Shown here: positions 45,652 through 57,921 of the stretch, piece by piece | How the letters are laid out: each line of letters starts with the position of its first letter | Numbering within the stretch: position 1 is the stretch's first letter | Assembly (NCBI RefSeq): GCF_000422665.1 | Contig: NZ_AUGM01000004.1 | Span: 62,001-126,000, forward strand | Direction of reading: 5' to 3' | Origin: Ferrimonas senticii DSM 18821 | Lineage (GTDB): Bacteria; Pseudomonadota; Gammaproteobacteria; Enterobacterales; Shewanellaceae | DNA length: 64,000 bases | Notes under the pieces: model-generated | Database searches by the model: none | What the model was told of the DNA's origin: nothing | What the model saw: the letters and a program-made list of their open reading frames with translations, nothing else | Program-made: the position numbers and the translations under genes

Positions 45652-47529
45652 ATGACCATTCAGATCTTACCGCCGCAGTTGGCTAACCAGATCGCGGCCG
45701 GTGAGGTGGTCGAACGCCCCGCATCGGTGCTCAAAGAGCTGGTGGAGAACTGCCTCGATGCGGGTGCCACCAAGGTTGAGATTGAGGTGGAGCGTGGCGG
45801 CAACAAATCGCTGGTGATCCGCGATAATGGCAAAGGCATCGCCAAAGACCAACTGGCGCTGGCACTGGCTCGCCATGCCACCTCGAAAGTAGCCACCCTA
45901 GAAGATCTGGAATCGATCTTAAGCTTCGGTTTTCGCGGCGAAGCGTTGGCGTCCATCAGCTCGGTAGCGCGCCTGACCTTAAGCTCTCGGGCTGAAGGTG
46001 CGACTGAGGCATGGCAAGCCTATGCTGAAGGCCGCGATATGGCGGTGCAGGTTAAACCGACCGCCCATCCGCAAGGCACCACCGTCGAGGTGGTCGATCT
46101 GTTTTTTAATACCCCCGCGCGGCGCCGTTTTTTGCGTGCCGATAAGACCGAGTTCACTCATCTGGAAGAGCAGCTGCGGCGGATCGCGTTGGCCAAAGAG
46201 AGCGTCCACTTTAGCCTGCGTCACAACGGCAAACTGGTGCGTCAGTATCGACCAGCCAGCAACGATCGGCAGCGGCAACAGCGGTTGGCATCCATCTGCG
46301 GCAGTGCCTTTGCTGAACGTGCGTTTACCCTACGCAGTAGCACCGATGAGCTGGCGCTGACCGGGTTCCTGGCGCTGGATGATGACAAAGCCAAGATCAG
46401 CGACGTGCAGTACTTCTACGTCAACGGTCGGGTGGTGCGTGATAAATTGGTCAATCATGCGGTTCGACAAGCGCTGGAGGAAGCCGGTGTCGCCCAAGCG
46501 GCGGGCTTTGTGCTTTATCTGGTGCTGGATCCCCATGAGGTTGACGTCAACGTTCATCCGGCCAAACACGAAGTGCGGTTTCATCAAGCGCGTTACGTCC
46601 ACGACTTTATCCTAACCGCATTGAAGCAAGGGTTAGCCCAGCGGACGTCGCTGTTTTCAGAGGCAGAAGCACCGTCGACACAGCGGCAATTCAATGAACT
46701 GGGCGCTGTCTATCAGGCTCAGTCTCAGCAACTTGAGAACCGTAGCGACCACAACGCGGCTGTGGGCATGGCTCAGCAACCGGACTCATCCGGTTGGGGC
46801 GCTGACGCCAGCCGCAGCTATGCCAGCGACAGTCGTTATGCGCCTGCGGCAGGCTCCAGTTATTCAGGCAACGCCAGCAGCGGCGGTTATGGCTACGCGC
46901 CTAAACCGCTGCGGCCACAGGCTAACAGTTACGCACAGACCGCGGCGGTTAACGCTTATGGCCAGTTGCTGCAAACGCCAGTGCCGCCACTGACCGAGCA
47001 AGCGACTGCCGACGCCAATCAGTGGCGTTTACTTACCCAATTAGATCAGCAGTTGCTGCTGGGGAAAGGCAGCCAGTTGAAACTGCTGTCGCTGGCGAAG
47101 CTCAACGCTTATCAGCAAAAACAGGCATTGCTAAGCCGCTTACCGCAGGGACTCGTTGGTCAACCACTGCTGTTGCCCGTATCGCTGCCCGCTGACGTTA
47201 ATTGGCTGGCGGTGATCGACCAACACAGCGGGCTGCTGCGCCGCCTTGGCATCGACATCAGTCAGCAGCATCAACGGTTGGTGCTAAAAACCGTGCCGGC
47301 GGTGCTGCGCCGTAGCGATTTGACTAAAGTGATCAGCGAACTGCTGCAGTGGTTGGAAGGCGATAGCCCATCCGACGAAGCGCTAGCGGCGTGGCTGAGT
47401 GGCTTTAGCGACGTGGGCGACGGTGCCAGCCAACTGTGGCAGCAACTTAATTCAACCCAGCAGGACGCACTGATGGCCCAAGCCATCGATTTGCCATGGC
47501 AGGCTTATCTGGAGCAAACCCATGAGTAA
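45652..47529 (+). CDS. mutL: DNA mismatch repair protein MutL
   Basis: 625 residues. GHKL ATPase motifs: [30 protein letters not shown] variable Gln/Ser/Ala linker (about residues 340-440) joins the C-terminal dimerisation domain. No metal-binding endonuclease motif is visible, as expected for a species with MutH-type repair. miaA starts eight bases before its end. Confidence 0.97.
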   Translation: MTIQILPPQLANQIAAGEVVERPASVLKELVENCLDAGATKVEIEVERGGNKSLVIRDNGKGIAKDQLALALARHATSKVATLEDLESILSFGFRGEALASISSVARLTLSSRAEGATEAWQAYAEGRDMAVQVKPTAHPQGTTVEVVDLFFNTPARRRFLRADKTEFTHLEEQLRRIALAKESVHFSLRHNGKLVRQYRPASNDRQRQQRLASICGSAFAERAFTLRSSTDELALTGFLALDDDKAKISDVQYFYVNGRVVRDKLVNHAVRQALEEAGVAQAAGFVLYLVLDPHEVDVNVHPAKHEVRFHQARYVHDFILTALKQGLAQRTSLFSEAEAPSTQRQFNELGAVYQAQSQQLENRSDHNAAVGMAQQPDSSGWGADASRSYASDSRYAPAAGSSYSGNASSGGYGYAPKPLRPQANSYAQTAAVNAYGQLLQTPVPPLTEQATADANQWRLLTQLDQQLLLGKGSQLKLLSLAKLNAYQQKQALLSRLPQGLVGQPLLLPVSLPADVNWLAVIDQHSGLLRRLGIDISQQHQRLVLKTVPAVLRRSDLTKVISELLQWLEGDSPSDEALAAWLSGFSDVGDGASQLWQQLNSTQQDALMAQAIDLPWQAYLEQTHE

Positions 47530-48451
47530 CGATCCGCGCCCATTGGCGCTGTGCATTATGGGGCCGACCGCCTCTGGCAAAACCGATTTGGCGATTGCCT
47601 TGCGTCAGCACCTGCCGGTGGAGTTGATCAGTGTCGATTCGGCGCTGATCTACCGTGGCATGGATATCGGCAGCGCTAAGCCCTCGGCCGCCGAGCAAGC
47701 GGCAGCGCCGCATCGGTTGATCGATATTCTCGATCCGGCTGAGAGTTACTCGGCCGCCGATTTTGTTGCCGACGCCGAGCGGGAAATGGCCGCCATTACC
47801 GCCCAAGGTAAAATTCCGTTGCTGGTTGGCGGCACCATGATGTACTTCAAGTCGTTGATTGAAGGGTTATCGCCACTGCCATCGGCCAATCCGGAGATCC
47901 GCGCACAAATTGAAGCTGAGGCTAAGTCCGACGGTTGGCAAACGCTGCATCAGCAGTTAGCCGAGATCGATCCGGTCTCGGCGGCGCGCATTCACCCCAA
48001 TGATCCGCAGCGGCTGTTGCGGGCGCTTGAGGTCTATCGCATCAGCGGTAAGTCGATGACCGAACTGACTCAGGTTAAAGGTCAGCAGAGCCAATATCGA
48101 TTTGCTCAGTTTGCTATCGCTCCGGCTGAACGAGCAGTACTGCATCAGCGCATTGAGCAACGCTTTATGCAGATGTTGCAGCAGCCGTTTGAACAAGAGG
48201 TGCAAGCGCTGATTGACCGCGGTGATCTGCATCCGGAACTTCCGTCGATCCGTTGTGTCGGATATCGACAGATGTGGTCGTACCTGCATGGGCAAGTGGA
48301 TCGCGCTACCATGATCGCCCAAGGCGTTGCCGCGACCCGGCAATTAGCGAAGCGACAGCTGACTTGGCTGCGCGGTTGGCCAGAGCTAACTTGGCTCGAT
48401 TCCAACGACCTTGATAATGTAGACAAGGTGTTGAGAAAATTAGCAATATAG
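47522..48451 (+). CDS. miaA: tRNA dimethylallyltransferase
   Basis: 309 residues. Adds the isopentenyl group to A37 of UNN-decoding tRNAs. P-loop [29 protein letters not shown], and [13 protein letters not shown] near the C-terminus. Eight-base overlap with mutL. Confidence 0.97.
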   Translation: MSNDPRPLALCIMGPTASGKTDLAIALRQHLPVELISVDSALIYRGMDIGSAKPSAAEQAAAPHRLIDILDPAESYSAADFVADAEREMAAITAQGKIPLLVGGTMMYFKSLIEGLSPLPSANPEIRAQIEAEAKSDGWQTLHQQLAEIDPVSAARIHPNDPQRLLRALEVYRISGKSMTELTQVKGQQSQYRFAQFAIAPAERAVLHQRIEQRFMQMLQQPFEQEVQALIDRGDLHPELPSIRCVGYRQMWSYLHGQVDRATMIAQGVAATRQLAKRQLTWLRGWPELTWLDSNDLDNVDKVLRKLAI

Positions 48452-48544
48452 TGTTGCCTAGGCTATAAAAAGACTAGCGCAGTGATGCGCTAATCGCCGA
48501 CAATATACTGTTCAAATCAAATTACAATTTTAAAGGAAAACAGA

Positions 48545-48808
48545 ATGGCTAAGGGGCAATCTCTCCAAGACCCGTTTTTGAATGCGTTACGTCGTGAACG
48601 TGTTCCCGTTTCAATCTATTTAGTTAACGGTATTAAGCTTCAGGGTCAGATCGAATCATTCGATCAATTCGTTATTCTGCTGAAAAACACCGTAAGCCAA
48701 ATGGTTTACAAGCACGCTATCTCTACCGTGGTTCCTGGTCGCCCATTTAACATGAGCAATCACACCGGTGCTGGCCATCAGGTAGACAGCGGCGATACCC
48801 CGGCTTAA
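48545..48808 (+). CDS. hfq: RNA-binding protein Hfq
   Basis: 87 residues. Sm1 and Sm2 motifs are complete ([20 protein letters not shown], then [11 protein letters not shown]), followed by a short C-terminal tail with HTGAGHQ. sRNA chaperone. AAAGGAAAAC ahead of the ATG is a good ribosome binding site. A 93-bp gap from miaA leaves room for the extra promoters known for hfq. Confidence 0.99.
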   Translation: MAKGQSLQDPFLNALRRERVPVSIYLVNGIKLQGQIESFDQFVILLKNTVSQMVYKHAISTVVPGRPFNMSNHTGAGHQVDSGDTPA

Positions 48809-48839
48809 CTGCCCTCGCAATCATTAGGAGCAAGTCTGC

Positions 48840-50126
48840 TTGTTTGAGAGGTATGAAGCAGGCGAACGCGCTGTACTGGTTCACATCGACTTCAGTCGAG
48901 AAGGTGAACGAGAGGATTTCGACGAGCTGCGCTTACTTGCCAGCTCGGCCGGAGTTCAAGCCTGCGGTGAGATCACCGGAAAGCGTTCCAGTCCCCATCC
49001 TAAATATTTCTGCGGTACCGGTAAGGCCGAAGAGATTGCCCATCTGGTGCGCGCTGTCGAAGCTGACATCGTCATCTTTAACCACGCCCTAACTCCAGCG
49101 CAAGAGCGTAATATCGAACAGATCTGCGAGTGTCGCGTGCTCGACCGCACCGGCTTGATCCTCGATATTTTTGCCCAACGTGCTCGCACCCACGAAGGTA
49201 AGTTGCAGGTGGAATTGGCGCAGTTGCGTTATATCTCTACCCGTCTGATCCGTGGTTGGACCCACTTGGAACGCCAAAAAGGCGGTATCGGCTTGCGTGG
49301 GCCTGGCGAAACCCAGCTCGAAAGCGATCGTCGTTTGGTGCGCGAACGCATCAAAACCATTTTGAAGCGACTGGAAAAGGTGGCCAAACAGCGTGAGCAG
49401 GGGCGTCGTGCTCGGCAGCGCCGTGAAGTGCCAACGGTATCGTTGGTGGGTTACACCAACGCCGGCAAATCAACCCTGTTTAATCGCATCACCGCAGCGG
49501 GTGTATACGCCGAAGATCAATTGTTTGCCACCTTGGATCCAACCCTGCGCCGCATCGACGTCAACCAAGTTGGACCGACGATTCTGGCGGACACCGTTGG
49601 TTTTATTCGCCATCTGCCGCACGATCTAGTCGCGGCCTTCAAAGGCACGCTGACTGAAACTCGCGAAGCGGATCTGCTGCTGCATGTGGTTGATTGCGCC
49701 GATGATCGCTGCGCGGAAAACATCGAATCGGTCAACGAGGTGTTAGCGGAGATCGAAGCCGACGAGATCCCAGTGCTGCTGGTGTACAACAAAATCGATA
49801 ATCTCGATGACGCGGTTGCCCGTATTGATCGTAACGATCAAGGGGTACCAGTGCGGGTGTGGCTAAGCGCCAGAGCCGATGTCGGTATCGAACTGTTGTT
49901 TGAAGCGCTAACCGAACTGCTCGGCCAAGCGATTGCTGATCTGACTTTGGTGTTGCCGCCGGCGGAGAGCCGCTGGGTCGCCAAGTTACACGAACTGAAT
50001 GCGGTTCAGCAGGTCGAATACGACGAGCAGGGACAGACGGTGGTACAGGTGAAGCTGCCCGAACGCGATTGGCAGCGATTACTGAAGGCTTCCGAGGGAC
50101 GCCTGCATCACTTTATCCGCGAGTAA
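48840..50126 (+). CDS. hflX: Ribosome-associated GTPase HflX
   Basis: 428 residues, TTG start (LFERYEAGERAVLVH) with AGGAG nine bases ahead. N-terminal HflX domain (HPKYFCGTGKAEEIA), a coiled coil, then the G domain: GYTNAGKSTLFN, DTVGFIRHLP and NKIDN. Rescues stalled ribosomes after heat stress. Conserved hfq-hflX-hflK-hflC order. Confidence 0.96.
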   Translation: MFERYEAGERAVLVHIDFSREGEREDFDELRLLASSAGVQACGEITGKRSSPHPKYFCGTGKAEEIAHLVRAVEADIVIFNHALTPAQERNIEQICECRVLDRTGLILDIFAQRARTHEGKLQVELAQLRYISTRLIRGWTHLERQKGGIGLRGPGETQLESDRRLVRERIKTILKRLEKVAKQREQGRRARQRREVPTVSLVGYTNAGKSTLFNRITAAGVYAEDQLFATLDPTLRRIDVNQVGPTILADTVGFIRHLPHDLVAAFKGTLTETREADLLLHVVDCADDRCAENIESVNEVLAEIEADEIPVLLVYNKIDNLDDAVARIDRNDQGVPVRVWLSARADVGIELLFEALTELLGQAIADLTLVLPPAESRWVAKLHELNAVQQVEYDEQGQTVVQVKLPERDWQRLLKASEGRLHHFIRE

Positions 50127-50180
50127 TTGGCTGATAAATTAGCTAGAGTTACCAAAACCTTCCAAATGATGGAGCTGTAA

Positions 50181-51293
50181 ATGGCCTGGAACGAGCCTGG
50201 CAATCAAGGCAAAGATCCCTGGGGAAACAGGGGCGGCAAGAATCAGGGTCCACCTGATCTGGACGAGGTGTTTCGTAAGCTCGCCAACCGTTTCGGCGGT
50301 GGCGGCGGCAAGTTTAGTGGCGTGGGCGTCGGCCTAGTGCTGGCTGGTGCCGTGGTCGCATACGGCTTGGCGGGTTTGTACAAGATTGAAGAGGCTGAGC
50401 GTGGCGTAGTGCTGCGTTTTGGTCAATTTGAAGGGATTGTTGGCCCAGGTCTGGGGATCCGCCCACCGCTGGTCGACAAGATCTACCCGGTTAACATTGA
50501 ACGGGTTAACCGTTTGAACGCCTCTGGCTTGATGCTAACTAAAGATGAAAACGTGGTGACCGTGCAGATGGAGGTGCAGTACCGCATCCAAGATCCGCGC
50601 AAGTACCTGTTTAACGTAGCAAGTCCGGACCAAACCCTGAGCGAAGCCCTCGACAGTGCGATGCGCTACGTGATCGGTCACACCACCATGGATAACATCC
50701 TAACCGTGGGCCGTGAAGAGGTGCGTCAAAACACTTGGGAAGAGCTTGACGGCATCATCACCCCGTACGATATGGGGATTCAGATCGTCGACGTGGCCTT
50801 TAAAGAAGCCCGTCCACCTGAAGAGGTTAAACCGGCGTTTGATGACGTAATTGCGGCTCGTGAGGATGAGGAGCGTTACGTTCAAGAAGCGACCGCCTAT
50901 TCTCGTCAGGTAGAGCCACAAGCTCGTGGTCAAGCGGAGCGTGTGCTTAAAGAGGCGGATGCCTACAAGCAGCGCGTGGTGTTGGAAGCTCGTGGTGAAG
51001 TGGAACGCTTTAACCAACTGCTGCCGCAGTATGAAGCGGCGCCAGAGGTAACTCGTGAGCGTCTGTATCTGGAAACCATGGAACAGGTGTACTCCAATAC
51101 CTCCAAGGTGATGATCGATAACGACGGTGGCTCGATGTTCTATCTGCCGCTGGATAAGATTATCCAAGGCCAGAGTGCAACGCAGTCACAGCCGGCGGCA
51201 ACAGTGCCAAGCAACAATAATAACCGAACCATTCGCACCCCAGTGAATGATCCGATCAACAGCCGTATCAGCGGTCGTCAAGGGAGAAACTAA
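50181..51293 (+). CDS. hflK: FtsH modulator HflK (SPFH/Band 7)
   Basis: 370 residues. Glycine-rich cytoplasmic N-terminus, one membrane helix (GVGLVLAGAVVAYGLAGLY, about residues 49-68), an SPFH domain and a coiled coil, with an Asn/Gln-rich tail. Forms with HflC the periplasmic cage around FtsH. Confidence 0.96.
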   Translation: MAWNEPGNQGKDPWGNRGGKNQGPPDLDEVFRKLANRFGGGGGKFSGVGVGLVLAGAVVAYGLAGLYKIEEAERGVVLRFGQFEGIVGPGLGIRPPLVDKIYPVNIERVNRLNASGLMLTKDENVVTVQMEVQYRIQDPRKYLFNVASPDQTLSEALDSAMRYVIGHTTMDNILTVGREEVRQNTWEELDGIITPYDMGIQIVDVAFKEARPPEEVKPAFDDVIAAREDEERYVQEATAYSRQVEPQARGQAERVLKEADAYKQRVVLEARGEVERFNQLLPQYEAAPEVTRERLYLETMEQVYSNTSKVMIDNDGGSMFYLPLDKIIQGQSATQSQPAATVPSNNNNRTIRTPVNDPINSRISGRQGRN

Positions 51294-51296
51294 GCC

Positions 51297-52178
51297 GTGA
51301 ACGTTCGTACCTTAGTCATCCTATTCGTGGCCGCCGTGGTTGCCCTTTCTTCGCTGTTTGTGGTGGAAGAGGGCGAGCGAGCCATCGTTAAACGTTTCGG
51401 TAAGATCAACAAAGACGCTGAAGATAAGACCGTGGTTTATGCCCCAGGTCTGCACTTCAAAGTGCCATTTATCGATCAGGTTAGCTCGCTTAATGCGCGG
51501 ATCCTGACCTTGGATGCGCCAGCGGATCGCTTTGTGACTTCCGAGCAAAAAGATGTGATCGTCGATTCCTTCGTGAAGTGGCGCATCATCGATTTCGGTC
51601 GTTACTACCTGGCGACTCAGCAGGGTAACCAGTTGTTTGCTGAATCTTTGCTGCAATCGAAGATCAACAACGCCCTGCGGGCTGAGTTTGGTAGCCGTAC
51701 TATCAAAGAGATCGTCTCTGGCAGCCGCGATGAACTGCAGCGCGAAGCTTTGGATGCGACCGCGAAAGACGCCGCTGAGATTGGTGTGGCCTTGGTCGAT
51801 GTGCGAGTGAAGCAGATCAACCTGCCGCCGGAAGTGTCGGAGTTCATCTACAACCGGATGCGTGCTGAGCGTGAAGCGGTGGCTCGTAAGCACCGCTCTG
51901 AAGGTCAAGAGCAAGCTGAGATCATTCGCGCCGGCGCGGATGCCAAGGTGACTCTGACCCTGGCGGAAGCCGAGCGTCAGTCGCGGGCTCTGCGTGGTCA
52001 AGGCGATGCGCAAGCAGCCAAGATCTATGCTGACTCTTATGGTCAGAATCCAGAGTTCTACAGCTTGCTGCGCTCTTTGGACGCTTACCGCGCTTCATTC
52101 ACCAGTAAGGAAGACGTATTGGTCGTTTCACCGGATTCAGAGTTCTTCCAATACATGAAAAGCAATGCCGTGAACTAG
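51297..52178 (+). CDS. hflC: FtsH modulator HflC (SPFH/Band 7)
   Basis: 293 residues, GTG start three bases after hflK. N-terminal membrane helix (LVILFVAAVVALSSLFVV), SPFH domain (EGERAIVKRFGKI, VDSFVKWRI) and a long coiled coil rich in Ala, Glu and Arg. Partner of HflK. Confidence 0.96.
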   Translation: MNVRTLVILFVAAVVALSSLFVVEEGERAIVKRFGKINKDAEDKTVVYAPGLHFKVPFIDQVSSLNARILTLDAPADRFVTSEQKDVIVDSFVKWRIIDFGRYYLATQQGNQLFAESLLQSKINNALRAEFGSRTIKEIVSGSRDELQREALDATAKDAAEIGVALVDVRVKQINLPPEVSEFIYNRMRAEREAVARKHRSEGQEQAEIIRAGADAKVTLTLAEAERQSRALRGQGDAQAAKIYADSYGQNPEFYSLLRSLDAYRASFTSKEDVLVVSPDSEFFQYMKSNAVN

Positions 52179-52195
52179 GATAGAATCCTCCGGCA

Positions 52196-52225
52196 AAGCC
52201 CAACGCTCTGCGTTGGGCTTTTTTA
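52196..52225 (+). terminator. Terminator of the hfq-hflC group
   Basis: Stem AAGCCCAACGC / GCGTTGGGCTT with a TCT loop and T-run. Confidence 0.93.
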
Positions 52226-52323
52226 TTGCGTGAATTTTGGCGATACCCATTGCTCTCAGCGTCATTGAGTCAGTCTGATAACTGGCGATAATGGCGGGAT
52301 TGTGGGTGTAATCGGTATCGCAA

Positions 52324-52515
52324 ATGGAAATCGCAATGTTGGTCTTGGCCGGCGTGATGTTGGTCGAGGGCCTTGGCCCGTTGTTGTTGCCCAAGCAGTG
52401 GCAACGGGTGATGTCAGAGATGGCACATCAATCGCCAGAATCGTTACGACGCCTTGGCGGCTGCTTAGTTAGCGCCGCGGTGGTGCTGATTTGGATTTTT
52501 TCCGGTGCGGCATAA
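52324..52515 (+). CDS. yjeT: DUF2065 inner-membrane protein (YjeT)
   Basis: 63 residues with two hydrophobic segments (LVLAGVMLVEGLGPLLL and LVSAAVVLIWIFSGA) around WQRVMSEMAHQ. YjeT lies between hflC and purA in E. coli too. Function unknown. Weak ribosome binding site. Confidence 0.88.
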   Translation: MEIAMLVLAGVMLVEGLGPLLLPKQWQRVMSEMAHQSPESLRRLGGCLVSAAVVLIWIFSGAA

Positions 52516-52526
52516 AACCAGTCAGT

Positions 52527-53867
<1,341 letters not shown>

Positions 53868-53887
53868 GCGGATCGGATGTGGTAACT

Positions 53888-53909
53888 ACGGGGCCTGCGG
53901 GCCCCGTTT
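53888..53909 (+). terminator. Hairpin terminator of purA
   Basis: Very GC-rich stem ACGGGGCC / GGCCCCGT with a TGCG loop but only three T after it. Confidence 0.6.
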
Positions 53910-53955
53910 GCGTATCTGCTATAAAGTTCTCACCCGCGCTGCCGATAACTTTGCT

Positions 53956-54576
53956 ATGAAACGATGGTCTTTGATCGTTGCGGCATGGCTACTGGCCCCC
54001 GTGACCCAAGCGGCACCCATTCAAGCGGTAGATATCTATCCGCAGGATCTGCTGCTGCAGATGCTGCGAGACAACACTCACCTTAAGCGGGTGCGCGCCG
54101 ATGACTGCCAGCTGCTGCAAGATATTGAAGCCCGAGCGGCGGTACTGAAAGTGCCGGCCTATCAAATGTTGTGGGCCGATATGCTGTTGTATGGGGTGTG
54201 CACCAACAAAGACGTTGAACAGGGCTGGCTATACCTCAATCGCGCTGCCGAGCAAGGGTTGGCGGACGCCATCGAACAGATCGGCCGCTATCATCTGCAA
54301 GGCAAGTTTGTGGTGACCGACGAAGCCTATGGCTTGCGGATGCTGCATACGGCCGCGTCGCTCGGTCATCAACGGGCGCTGTTGGCGGTGGCCGACTACT
54401 ACGGTCAAGGCCGTGGCAGTGCGCTGGATTACCCCGCCGTGTACCAATGGCTGCACCAAGCCAAATTTGCCAATGACGCCGAGCGCGCCCGCGCCGAGCG
54501 CCTAAAAAATCAGTTGGCGTTGCAACTGCCGCCAAGCCTGCGGGAGCAGACCCGTCGCAGCGTATTGATGCGCTGA
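53956..54576 (+). CDS. motX: Sodium-type polar flagellar motor protein MotX
   Basis: 206 residues, signal peptide to about residue 19 (APVTQA-API). The DDCQLLQDIEARA segment, followed by Sel1-type repeats (GWLYLNRAAEQGLADAIEQIGRYHLQG, YGLRMLHTAASLGHQRALLAVADYYGQG), matches Vibrio and Shewanella MotX, which makes the T-ring with MotY around the Na+-driven stator. The place between purA and rnr is the Vibrio position. Start ATG 53956 was chosen because the signal peptide begins there. Confidence 0.87.
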   Translation: MKRWSLIVAAWLLAPVTQAAPIQAVDIYPQDLLLQMLRDNTHLKRVRADDCQLLQDIEARAAVLKVPAYQMLWADMLLYGVCTNKDVEQGWLYLNRAAEQGLADAIEQIGRYHLQGKFVVTDEAYGLRMLHTAASLGHQRALLAVADYYGQGRGSALDYPAVYQWLHQAKFANDAERARAERLKNQLALQLPPSLREQTRRSVLMR

Positions 54577-54706
54577 CACTCGCTGGTGGCGATCGCGCTA
54601 GTAAAACTTAGAACTAGCGCAACTATTTCCGCGTCAGATCGCGAATTCCGTTATACTTTCCGCAACTTCTACTTCTGACCTTTATGGTTCCTCAATTGGT
54701 CTTTCT

Positions 54707-57100
54707 ATGACTCAAGATCCCCACTTTGGCCGCGAGGCTGAAAAGTACGATAACCCCATCGCCAGTCGCGAATTCATTCTGCAGTTTATGCAGCAGCAAC
54801 CGGCGCCGGTGGCGCGGGAAGAGTTAGCGGCCCACTTTGCCATTGTTGGCGATCAATACATCGCACTGACCCGCCGCTTACGAGCGATGGAGCGGGACGG
54901 TCAGATTGTTTACACCCGCAAAGGCCGCTACGGCCTGCCAGAGCGGATGGATCTGATCACCGGTACCGTGCTTGGCCACCGCGATGGCTTTGGTTTCTTC
55001 CGTCCGGACGACGGCGGCGACGATCTGTACCTGCCAGAACAGGCGATGTTCTCAGTCCTGCACGGCGACCGCGTGATGGCGCAGCTTGAACAAGGCGACC
55101 GTCGTGGGCGTAAGAGTGCCCGCATCGTTCGCGTGGTTGAACCGCGTAACCCGATGATCGTTGGCCGTTACTTCTCCGATCATGGCATCGGCTACGTGAT
55201 CCCAGACGACAGCCGTTTGTCGCAAGACATTCTGATCCCAGCCGAAGGCCGCAACGGTGCCCGCGAAGGCCAAGTGGTGGTGGTTGAGCTGGTAAAACGT
55301 CCGGCGCCGCACACCCACGCCATCGGTAAAGTTGCTGAAGTGCTAGGTAACGAGATGGATCCGGGCATGGAGATCGAGATGGCGCTGCGTAGCCACGATC
55401 TGCCGCACGTGTTTGGCGACAAGGTGCTGACTGAGTGCGCTGCCATCCACGAAGAGGTGCTGGAGGCGGACAAACAGGGCCGTCGCGATCTGCGTAAGCT
55501 GCCGCTGGTAACCATCGACGGCGAAGACGCCCGTGACTTTGACGACGCGGTGTTTGCCGAGCGCAAAAAGAGCGGCGGCTGGCGCTTGTACGTGGCGATC
55601 GCCGACGTGTCGCATTACGTTCGCCCAGGCATGGCACTGGACAGCGAAGCTCGCGCTCGTGGTAACTCGGTGTACTTCCCGGCGCAAGTGATCCCGATGC
55701 TGCCAGAGAAGCTGTCTAACGGCCTGTGTTCACTGAACCCGCACGTAGACCGCCTCTGTATGGTGGCGGAGATGACCATCTCTGAAGCCGGTAAGCTGTC
55801 GGGCTACCAGTTCTACCCAGCGGTGATGCACTCCCACGCTCGTTTGACCTACACCAAGGTAGCGAAAATCCTCGATGGCGACGGTGCCCTCAGCGAAGAA
55901 TACGCCGAGCAACTGCCGCACCTATTTGAACTGCACGAACTGTACCAAGCGTTGGATAATGCTCGTCAGCAGCGCGGTGCACTGGTGCTGGAGTCAGAAG
56001 AGACGCAGTTTATCTTTAACGAGCAACGTCGCATCGAACGCATCGAACCGCGCGCCCGTAACGTCGCGCATAAGATGATTGAAGAGTGCATGATCCTCGC
56101 CAACGTCGCGGCCGGTAAGTTCGTTAAGAAACACCAAGGCGAAGTGCTGTACCGTGTCCACGAAGGCCCTAGCGAGCAAAAGCTGCTGACTCTGCGTGAC
56201 TTCTTGAAGCAGCAAGGTCTGGAGCTGGGCGGTGGCAGCGAGCCAAGTCCACTGGATGTGCAGAAACTGCTGCTGGAAACCAAAGATCGTGGTGATGCGG
56301 AGCTGATCCAAACCATGGTGCTGCGCTCGATGAAGCAGGCAGTTTACAGCGCCGATAACATCGGTCACTTCGGCTTGGCGCTGGGCAGCTACGCCCACTT
56401 CACCTCGCCAATTCGTCGTTACCCGGATCTGATCCTGCATCGGGTGATCCGCTTCCTGTCGGCCAAACAGGCGCAGCCAGAGCTGGCCACCGGCAAGCTG
56501 CAAAGCGACGGCGGCTATGGTTACGACGAGCAAGCGTTGGCTGAGCTCGGCGAACACACCTCGATGACGGAGCGCCGTGCCGATGACGCCAGCCGCGATG
56601 TCTCCGACTGGCTCAAGTGCGAGTTTATGCTGGATCACGTTGGCGACGACTTTGAAGCAGTCGTCAGTGGCGTCACCAGCTTTGGTTTGTTCGTACGCTT
56701 GAAGCGTTACCACATCGATGGTCTAGTGCACATCTCCAGCCTGGCCAACGACTACTACCACTACGATCCACTGCGCCAAGCATTGGTTGGCGAAGCCAGC
56801 GGTAAACGCTACCGTTTGGGCGATGAAGTGGAAGTGAAAGTGATGGCGGTGAAACTGGATGACCGTCAGATCGACTTGGCGCTGCTTGATGGTGGCCGCG
56901 CAGTCACTAAACGCAAAGGCAGCGGTAAGTCCAAAGCGGGCTCTGGTGTGTTGCGTAGCGGCAAGGACGCGCCGCGGAAACCGGCCGCTAAAGGCGGTTA
57001 TAAGGGCGATGCCAAAGGCAAAGCCGACTCCAAATCTAAGGCCAGCCGCAGCGGCGACAGCAAGCGCGGTGGCAGTAACAAACGGAAAAAGCGTTCATGA
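54707..57100 (+). CDS. rnr: Ribonuclease R
   Basis: 797 residues. N-terminal winged helix, two cold-shock domains, an RNB catalytic domain ([11 protein letters not shown] with the metal Asp residues; [18 protein letters not shown]), an S1 domain ([25 protein letters not shown]) and a Lys/Arg/Ser-rich tail (about residues 740-797). Degrades structured RNA. Four-base overlap with rlmB. Confidence 0.98.
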   Translation: MTQDPHFGREAEKYDNPIASREFILQFMQQQPAPVAREELAAHFAIVGDQYIALTRRLRAMERDGQIVYTRKGRYGLPERMDLITGTVLGHRDGFGFFRPDDGGDDLYLPEQAMFSVLHGDRVMAQLEQGDRRGRKSARIVRVVEPRNPMIVGRYFSDHGIGYVIPDDSRLSQDILIPAEGRNGAREGQVVVVELVKRPAPHTHAIGKVAEVLGNEMDPGMEIEMALRSHDLPHVFGDKVLTECAAIHEEVLEADKQGRRDLRKLPLVTIDGEDARDFDDAVFAERKKSGGWRLYVAIADVSHYVRPGMALDSEARARGNSVYFPAQVIPMLPEKLSNGLCSLNPHVDRLCMVAEMTISEAGKLSGYQFYPAVMHSHARLTYTKVAKILDGDGALSEEYAEQLPHLFELHELYQALDNARQQRGALVLESEETQFIFNEQRRIERIEPRARNVAHKMIEECMILANVAAGKFVKKHQGEVLYRVHEGPSEQKLLTLRDFLKQQGLELGGGSEPSPLDVQKLLLETKDRGDAELIQTMVLRSMKQAVYSADNIGHFGLALGSYAHFTSPIRRYPDLILHRVIRFLSAKQAQPELATGKLQSDGGYGYDEQALAELGEHTSMTERRADDASRDVSDWLKCEFMLDHVGDDFEAVVSGVTSFGLFVRLKRYHIDGLVHISSLANDYYHYDPLRQALVGEASGKRYRLGDEVEVKVMAVKLDDRQIDLALLDGGRAVTKRKGSGKSKAGSGVLRSGKDAPRKPAAKGGYKGDAKGKADSKSKASRSGDSKRGGSNKRKKRS

Positions 57101-57831
57101 AACATGAAATGGTGTTTGGTCTGCATGCCGTCGAGGCACTGTTGCAGCGCCAACCAGAGCGAGTAAAAGAGCTGTGGCTGTTAAAAGGTCGCGAAGATGA
57201 ACGCCTGCAAAGCATCATCAGCTTGGCTGACGCCTTTGGCTTAAAGCCGCAGCTGACCAGCCGTAAGGTTCTGGATGACAAAGCAGAATCACCACAGCAC
57301 CAAGGTGTGGTGGCCCGTGCGGTTGCCGAGCCAGTAAAAGGCGAGAATGAACTGGCCGAGCTGCTGGATAACGTCGAGGTGCCGCTGCTGTTGGTACTGG
57401 ATGGGGTTACCGATCCGCACAACTTGGGTGCTTGCATTCGTAGCGCCGACGCCGCTGGCGTGCATGGGGTGATCGTGCCGCGGGATCGCAGCGCTGGTCT
57501 GGGCCCAATCGTACGTAAAGTGGCGGTGGGCGCAGCGGAAACCATGCCGCTGTTCCAAGTGACTAACTTGGCTCGCACCCTGCGTACTCTGCAAGAGCGC
57601 GGCGTGTGGATTGTCGGCGCCGCCGGTGAAGCGACCCATACCCTGTATGACGCCAAACTGACTGGAGCGCTGGCGGTGGTGATGGGCGCCGAAGGCAAAG
57701 GCCTGCGTCGCCTGACTCGCGAAGTCTGTGACGATCTGATCAGCATCCCAATGGCCGGAGAGGTGTCCAGCCTAAATGTATCGGTAGCCACTGGGATCTG
57801 TTTGTTCGAAGCCGTTCGTCAACGTCGCTGA
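57097..57831 (+). CDS. rlmB: 23S rRNA (guanosine-2'-O-)-methyltransferase RlmB
   Basis: 244 residues. SpoU/TrmH family with a trefoil knot: [33 protein letters not shown] and [15 protein letters not shown]. Methylates G2251. Coupled to rnr. Confidence 0.97.
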   Translation: MKHEMVFGLHAVEALLQRQPERVKELWLLKGREDERLQSIISLADAFGLKPQLTSRKVLDDKAESPQHQGVVARAVAEPVKGENELAELLDNVEVPLLLVLDGVTDPHNLGACIRSADAAGVHGVIVPRDRSAGLGPIVRKVAVGAAETMPLFQVTNLARTLRTLQERGVWIVGAAGEATHTLYDAKLTGALAVVMGAEGKGLRRLTREVCDDLISIPMAGEVSSLNVSVATGICLFEAVRQRR

Positions 57832-57860
57832 ACGCAGTCATACGATTGCAAATGATGTAA

Positions 57861-57887
57861 AAAATGCAGCCCGAGGGCTGCATTTTT
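57861..57887. terminator. Bidirectional terminator between rlmB and accC
   Basis: Stem AAAATGCAGCCC / GGGCTGCATTTT with a two-base loop; T-runs on both strands. Confidence 0.9.
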
Positions 57888-57921
57888 TGTATCCGTTGAC
57901 CGGTTGCTAGCAACGACGAGA

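Noticed and set aside
55994-56713. 239-residue open frame opposite rnr
   Set aside because: Antisense of the RNB domain of RNase R; no independent signal.
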